A DNA stretch of 64,000 nucleotides from Sphingomonas sanxanigenens DSM 19645 = NX02 (lineage in GTDB: Bacteria; Pseudomonadota; Alphaproteobacteria; Sphingomonadales; Sphingomonadaceae). Under the pieces are notes generated by a model. The model ran no database searches. It saw only the letters and a program-made list of their open reading frames with translations, and was not told the origin of the DNA. This document shows positions 60,543-64,000 of this stretch, piece after piece (position 1 is the stretch's first letter; every line of letters starts with the position of its first letter). The DNA lies in the NCBI RefSeq assembly GCF_000512205.2, contig NZ_CP006644.1, positions 5,973,501-6,037,500 on the forward strand. The letters run 5' to 3'. A program made the position numbers and the translations under genes.

Positions 60543-61643
60543 ATGCTCAAGGCCAGCTATGACATCCCCGACCTGCCGCCCCCGGGCGTGCAGGAAACCT
60601 CGGCGGTGCTGCGGGCGCTGGCGCATGCGCACCGGCATCTGGCGGAGTTGAAGGGTCGCGCCGCATCGATCCCCAACCAGGGCATCCTGATCGACACACT
60701 GGCGTTGCAGGAGGCCAAGGCCAGCTCGGAGATCGAGAACATCGTCACCACGCAGGACGAACTGTTCCGGGCCAGCGTCTTTCCCGAAAATCCGTCGTCC
60801 GCCGATGCGAAGGAGGTCGCGCGCTATGCCGAGGCGCTGCGTCAGGGTTACCTGGAACAGCGGCGGCTGGGCGGGCTGCTGACCAACAACATGATCGTTG
60901 CCATGTTCCAGATGCTCAAGCACACCGACGAGACGTTCCGCACTACCCCCGGCACCGCGCTGAAGAACGACCAGACCGGCGAGATGGTCTATGTCCCACC
61001 GCAGGAGGGCGACGCGGTGCGCGCGCACATGGCCGCGCTGGAGCGGTTCATCAACGAGGACGAGGCCAGCGACCTCGACCCGCTGGTGAAGATGGCGATC
61101 ATCCACCACCAGTTCGAAAGCATCCACCCGTTCAGCGACGGCAACGGCCGCGTCGGGCGGATTATCAACATGCTTTACCTGACGCACAGCGGTCTGCTCG
61201 ACGTGCCGGTGCTGTATCTCAGCCGGTGGATCACCGGGAGCAAGGGCGACTACTACCGCTTGTTGCAGGCGGTGCGCGATACGCGCGGGTCGGCCGACGC
61301 ATGGGAGGCGTGGCTGCTGTACATGATCCGGGGCGTCGCGCAGACCGCGAAGGACACGCTGGCGCTGATCGAGGACATGCGAGTGCTGATGGCCGAATAC
61401 AAGCAGCGCATCCGGGCAGACCACCCCAAGGTCTATTCGCAGGACCTGCTCAACAACCTGTTCCGCCACCCCTACACGCGGATTGACTATGTCGAGAAGG
61501 AACTGGGCGTATCCCGGCCCACCGCGACGAAATATCTCGACACGCTGGTGACGGCGGGGTTTCTGGACAAGCAGCGGATCGGACGGAACAATTACTATAT
61601 GAACCAGCGGCTGGTGGAGTTGTTTGTGGACGGGGCGGCGTGA
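60543..61643 (+). CDS. fic: Fic-domain AMP-transferase with inhibitory helix and C-terminal winged helix
   Basis: A 366-residue protein. Residues 61-66 are SSEIEN, the class II inhibitory motif [S/T]xxxE[G/N], whose Glu (E65) blocks the active site. The catalytic Fic motif HPFSDGNGRVGR is at 195-206 (H195 base, N201/R203 phosphate grip). From about 305, VYSQDLLNNLFRHPYTRIDYVEKELGVSRPTATKYLDTLV forms a winged HTH that could bind DNA. Such enzymes attach AMP to hydroxyl groups of target proteins. It is placed between hsdM and hsdS, and its TGA overlaps the hsdS ATG (TGATG), so it is translated with the restriction genes. Targets unknown; it may be a regulator or a toxin-like arm of the defence system. 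Confidence 0.92.
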   Translation: MLKASYDIPDLPPPGVQETSAVLRALAHAHRHLAELKGRAASIPNQGILIDTLALQEAKASSEIENIVTTQDELFRASVFPENPSSADAKEVARYAEALRQGYLEQRRLGGLLTNNMIVAMFQMLKHTDETFRTTPGTALKNDQTGEMVYVPPQEGDAVRAHMAALERFINEDEASDLDPLVKMAIIHHQFESIHPFSDGNGRVGRIINMLYLTHSGLLDVPVLYLSRWITGSKGDYYRLLQAVRDTRGSADAWEAWLLYMIRGVAQTAKDTLALIEDMRVLMAEYKQRIRADHPKVYSQDLLNNLFRHPYTRIDYVEKELGVSRPTATKYLDTLVTAGFLDKQRIGRNNYYMNQRLVELFVDGAA

Positions 61644-62884
61644 TGGCCGCTTGGCGCACAATGTCGCTTGGCGAGGTCTCGCAGAACCACGATGCTCGGC
61701 GGGTTCCTGTGAGGGAAGCCGATCGGAAAAGTGGACCCTACCCCTATTATGGTGCGTCCGGCGTCGTCGATCACGTTGATTCGTATCTATTTGAAGGCCT
61801 GCACCTTCTCGTTGCTGAGGATGGCGAAAATCTGAGAACGAGGAAGCTGCCGATCGCGTTTCTCGCCAGCGGCAGGTTCTGGGTTAACAATCACGCGCAC
61901 ATCCTAACGGGCAATCACCTCTCCGATACCCGCTTCCTTTGCTACGCTCTCTCTATCGCTGATGTGGGAAGCTATCTCTCCGGCTCCACGATGCCGAAGC
62001 TGACGCAAGGTAATCTGGCTAGGATACCCATTCGGCTGCCGGAACTTGCCGAACAAAGACAGATCGTCGGCTTGCTCGGCGCTCTCGACGACAAGATCGA
62101 ACTCAATCGGCTGATGAACGAGACGCTGGAGGCGAGCGCGCGGGAGTTGTTCCGGGACTGGTTCGTCGATTTCGGCCCCACCCGTGCCAAGGCCGAGGGC
62201 CGCCCCGCCTACCTCGCCCCCGACCTCTGGTCCCTCTTCCCCGACCGGCTTGGCGTTGACGGCGCTCCGGAAGGGTGGAGCGTCTACACGCTTGGCGATC
62301 TGGCCGATCAGCACACGGGTTCGATCGATCCAGCGAAAAACGGCGATGAAGTGTTCGAGCATTATAGCCTGCCGGCCTTCGACAACGGCGCATCGCCATC
62401 GCTAGATCGAGGCGACACGATCAAGAGCAATAAGACATTGCTCCCGGCTGGCGCGGTTCTGCTCTCGAAACTCAATCCTGAGATTTCACGCGTATGGATG
62501 CCGACGTCGGCGAAGGACGCGAAACAGGTCGCCTCAACCGAGTTCCTTGCCTTCGTACCGAAGGCACCGGCTGGACGAAGCCTGCTATTTGCGATGTTCC
62601 GCGATGCGACGTTCCGGCAGATCATGGAAGGTATGGTCACGGGCACATCGAAAAGCCATCAGCGCATTTCGCCGCCGGCACTTCGAACTGTAAATGCATT
62701 GACGGGAACGCCGGCAATCTTCCAGGCCTTCGAACGCTTCGCATCACCTATAATGGAGCAGATGCTGGCAAACCGGCTCGCGTCCCGCAGCCTCGCCGGA
62801 ACGCGGGACGCGCTCCTCCCCAAACTGATGTCCGGCAAGATCCGTGTCGCCGAAGCCGAATCGCAGGCTAGCACGTTACTGTGA
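61643..62884 (+). CDS. hsdS: Type I restriction-modification system specificity subunit
   Basis: A 413-residue protein with two target-recognition domains. The first (about 1-130) includes GPYPYYGASGVVDHVDSYLFEG, the second (about 210-350) EGWSVYTLGDLADQHTGSI. Between and after them are the conserved helical spacers ELAEQRQIVGLLGALDDKIELNRLMNETLEASARELFRDWF and AFERFASPIMEQMLANRLASRSLAGTRDALLPKLMSGKIRV. GC is lower in the recognition domains than in the spacers, the usual sign of domain exchange. ATG 61643 overlaps the fic stop. Its own stop overlaps the next GTG start. Confidence 0.92.
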   Translation: MAAWRTMSLGEVSQNHDARRVPVREADRKSGPYPYYGASGVVDHVDSYLFEGLHLLVAEDGENLRTRKLPIAFLASGRFWVNNHAHILTGNHLSDTRFLCYALSIADVGSYLSGSTMPKLTQGNLARIPIRLPELAEQRQIVGLLGALDDKIELNRLMNETLEASARELFRDWFVDFGPTRAKAEGRPAYLAPDLWSLFPDRLGVDGAPEGWSVYTLGDLADQHTGSIDPAKNGDEVFEHYSLPAFDNGASPSLDRGDTIKSNKTLLPAGAVLLSKLNPEISRVWMPTSAKDAKQVASTEFLAFVPKAPAGRSLLFAMFRDATFRQIMEGMVTGTSKSHQRISPPALRTVNALTGTPAIFQAFERFASPIMEQMLANRLASRSLAGTRDALLPKLMSGKIRVAEAESQASTLL

Positions 62885-63633
62885 GCGAGACGTGGTATCC
62901 TGGAATAAAAGCGTTCTGTTCCTACTGGAAAGACGCGGCGATGCTTCAGCAGACATTCGATACTTTAGAGCAGGAGTTCGCATCCGATAACGACGCCTGC
63001 ATCGACGCCGCAAAGGCGATCGTCGAATGCGCATGCCGTGTCATACTAGCGAACCTCGACGACCCGACATCGCCGCTCACCCCATCTGAGCAGAACCCCG
63101 ACTTCGGCGCTTGGCTCAGCTCCACGGTGCGCGTCCTACAGCTTGACCAGGTCAGGGATTCGTCATTCCGAAAGCTGATCTCCCAATATCATAAGCTCGC
63201 GACGTCTCTCGGCGATCTCCGCAATAATGCTGGAGCCGTAAGTCATGGCAGGGACGGGTTTCTGCTGAAGCTCAGTGTGCATCAGCGCCGCGCCGCCCTC
63301 CTTGCCGCGGATGCAATCATCATGTTCTTACATGAGGCATATTTGGAACATGAACCGGAGCTCGTCAGAACGCGAGAGCCCTATGAACGCTTCGCTCGGA
63401 TGAATGCCCTCATCGATCGTAATGTAGGCGTCGCTGCGCTGGAGTCCGAGTTCGACGCCGCGGTAGACATCGTCATCTCGCTGCCGAACGACGACGTGAT
63501 CACGCTGACCGTTGAGGCATCGCGTCTGCTCTTCGAGTTTGACCGAGACGCTTACGTTACGGCGCTGATCGCGAGTCGCGAAGCAGACGCTAGATCCGAG
63601 AACGGCGACATAGCCGATGTGAATGATGACTAA
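62881..63633 (+). CDS. Abi_C-like abortive-infection protein
   Basis: A 250-residue protein starting at GTG 62881, whose GTGA overlaps the hsdS stop. Residues 40-150 show the layout of the Abi C-terminal family: DAAKAIVECACRVILANL, then DLRNNAGAVSHGRDG (RN-x3-SHG motif) and LLAADAIIMFLHEAYL. This domain occurs alone in abortive-infection proteins placed in defence islands, where it is thought to be an effector or part of one; its action is unknown. The C-terminal 90 residues are unassigned. It overlaps hsdR by 11 bases. Its embedding within the restriction operon suggests a backup suicide function. Confidence 0.78.
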   Translation: MSETWYPGIKAFCSYWKDAAMLQQTFDTLEQEFASDNDACIDAAKAIVECACRVILANLDDPTSPLTPSEQNPDFGAWLSSTVRVLQLDQVRDSSFRKLISQYHKLATSLGDLRNNAGAVSHGRDGFLLKLSVHQRRAALLAADAIIMFLHEAYLEHEPELVRTREPYERFARMNALIDRNVGVAALESEFDAAVDIVISLPNDDVITLTVEASRLLFEFDRDAYVTALIASREADARSENGDIADVNDD

Positions 63634-64000
63634 ACTCACAGAGTCCACCGTCGAGGAAGCCACGCTCGCTTGGCTCGCCGAACTAGGCTGGCGGGTGGCC
63701 TTTGGCATCGACGCCTCGCCCGACGGCAAGGCGCCTGAGCGCGCCACCAACCGCGACGTCATTCTGCCCGTCCGCCTCGCCGCTGCGATTGACCGCCTCA
63801 ACCCGCAGATCCCCGCCGATGCGCGCGCCGATGCGATCCGCAAGGTGATGGCGATCGAGATGCCGTCCCAAGTCCAAGAGAACCGTCGCCTCCACCGGCT
63901 GATCGTCGAGGGCGTGCCGGTCGAATACCACGCACCGGACGGAACGATCCGGGGCGACCGCGTCCGGCTGATCGACTTCGGCACACCCGGCGGTGGGCTC
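63623..64000 (+). CDS. hsdR: Type I restriction endonuclease subunit R (partial)
   Basis: The first 126 codons of the nuclease/translocase subunit; the gene continues past the window. The protein starts MMTKLTESTVEEATLAWLAE and includes PADARADAIRKVMAIE, ENRRLHRLIVEGVPVEYH and VRLIDFG, the usual HsdR N terminus leading to the nuclease domain (motif not yet reached). Tandem ATGs (63623, 63626) overlap the 3' end of the Abi-like gene by 11 bases. It completes the hsdM-fic-hsdS-abi-hsdR operon. Confidence 0.9.
   Translation, partial: MMTKLTESTVEEATLAWLAELGWRVAFGIDASPDGKAPERATNRDVILPVRLAAAIDRLNPQIPADARADAIRKVMAIEMPSQVQENRRLHRLIVEGVPVEYHAPDGTIRGDRVRLIDFGTPGGGL

Overview
The window is high-GC DNA (locally lower GC in the right part) from an alphaproteobacterium, very probably a Sphingomonas or close sphingomonad. 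The reasons are the gene content (two large TonB-dependent receptors, a SapC/cupin-like receptor-associated pair, a class I PHA synthase with phasin, an LptC/LptA pair, a Sphingomonas-type NrdA without ATP-cone) and a recurrent GC-rich intergenic hairpin repeat with GAGGGGGACC...GGTGGTGGAGGGG arms. No lookup was possible; all family names come from motifs read in the translated sequence.

Positions 1-51013 look like ordinary chromosome. From left to right: class Ia ribonucleotide reductase (nrdB partial, nrdA); a TonB-dependent receptor facing an S9 peptidase; a PabB-PabC fusion; an aspartate aminotransferase; a small membrane protein and an exported MsrA; an OPT transporter; a tightly overlapping herA-like ATPase / methyltransferase / AMP-ligase operon; a TauE-like permease with a Tat-exported HisC-like aminotransferase; an MFS symporter; a Gly-rich double cold-shock protein with two terminators; RNase D-lptC-lptA; DUF1285-Nudix-cca; GNAT; GST; an SDR/FolB-like pterin pair; a complete tonB-exbB-exbD-exbD energy-transduction operon; an alanine-type aminotransferase; phaC and a phasin under a striking TGC-rich inverted-repeat operator; clpS; a Crp/Fnr regulator; murA; IclR and LuxR-type regulators; then a carbohydrate locus (cupin-like protein, SapC, a 1033-residue TonB-dependent receptor, a GH3 beta-glucosidase) with LacI-type operators.

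At 51014-51089 lies tRNA-Thr(CGT), followed at 51300 by a P4-type tyrosine integrase. From here to the right edge the DNA is an integrated mobile element: small HTH and unknown genes, a TOPRIM primase-like protein, a DUF3987 protein, a terminase-small-subunit-like HTH protein, two small exported Cys-containing proteins of unlike composition, a 0.7-kb stretch without a convincing gene, and then a defence operon.

The defence operon is the most interesting part: hsdM - fic - hsdS - abi(Abi_C-like) - hsdR. From fic onward every gene overlaps the next by a few bases (TGATG, GTGA and a longer overlap), so the Fic AMP-transferase and the Abi-like protein are built into a type I restriction-modification unit. 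Fic carries the class II inhibitory motif and an apparent C-terminal winged helix. The hsdM-fic gap holds four alternating copies of CGTGNNAAGAAA. This suggests a regulated toxin-like layer attached to restriction. The hsdR gene and the right end of the element run off the window.
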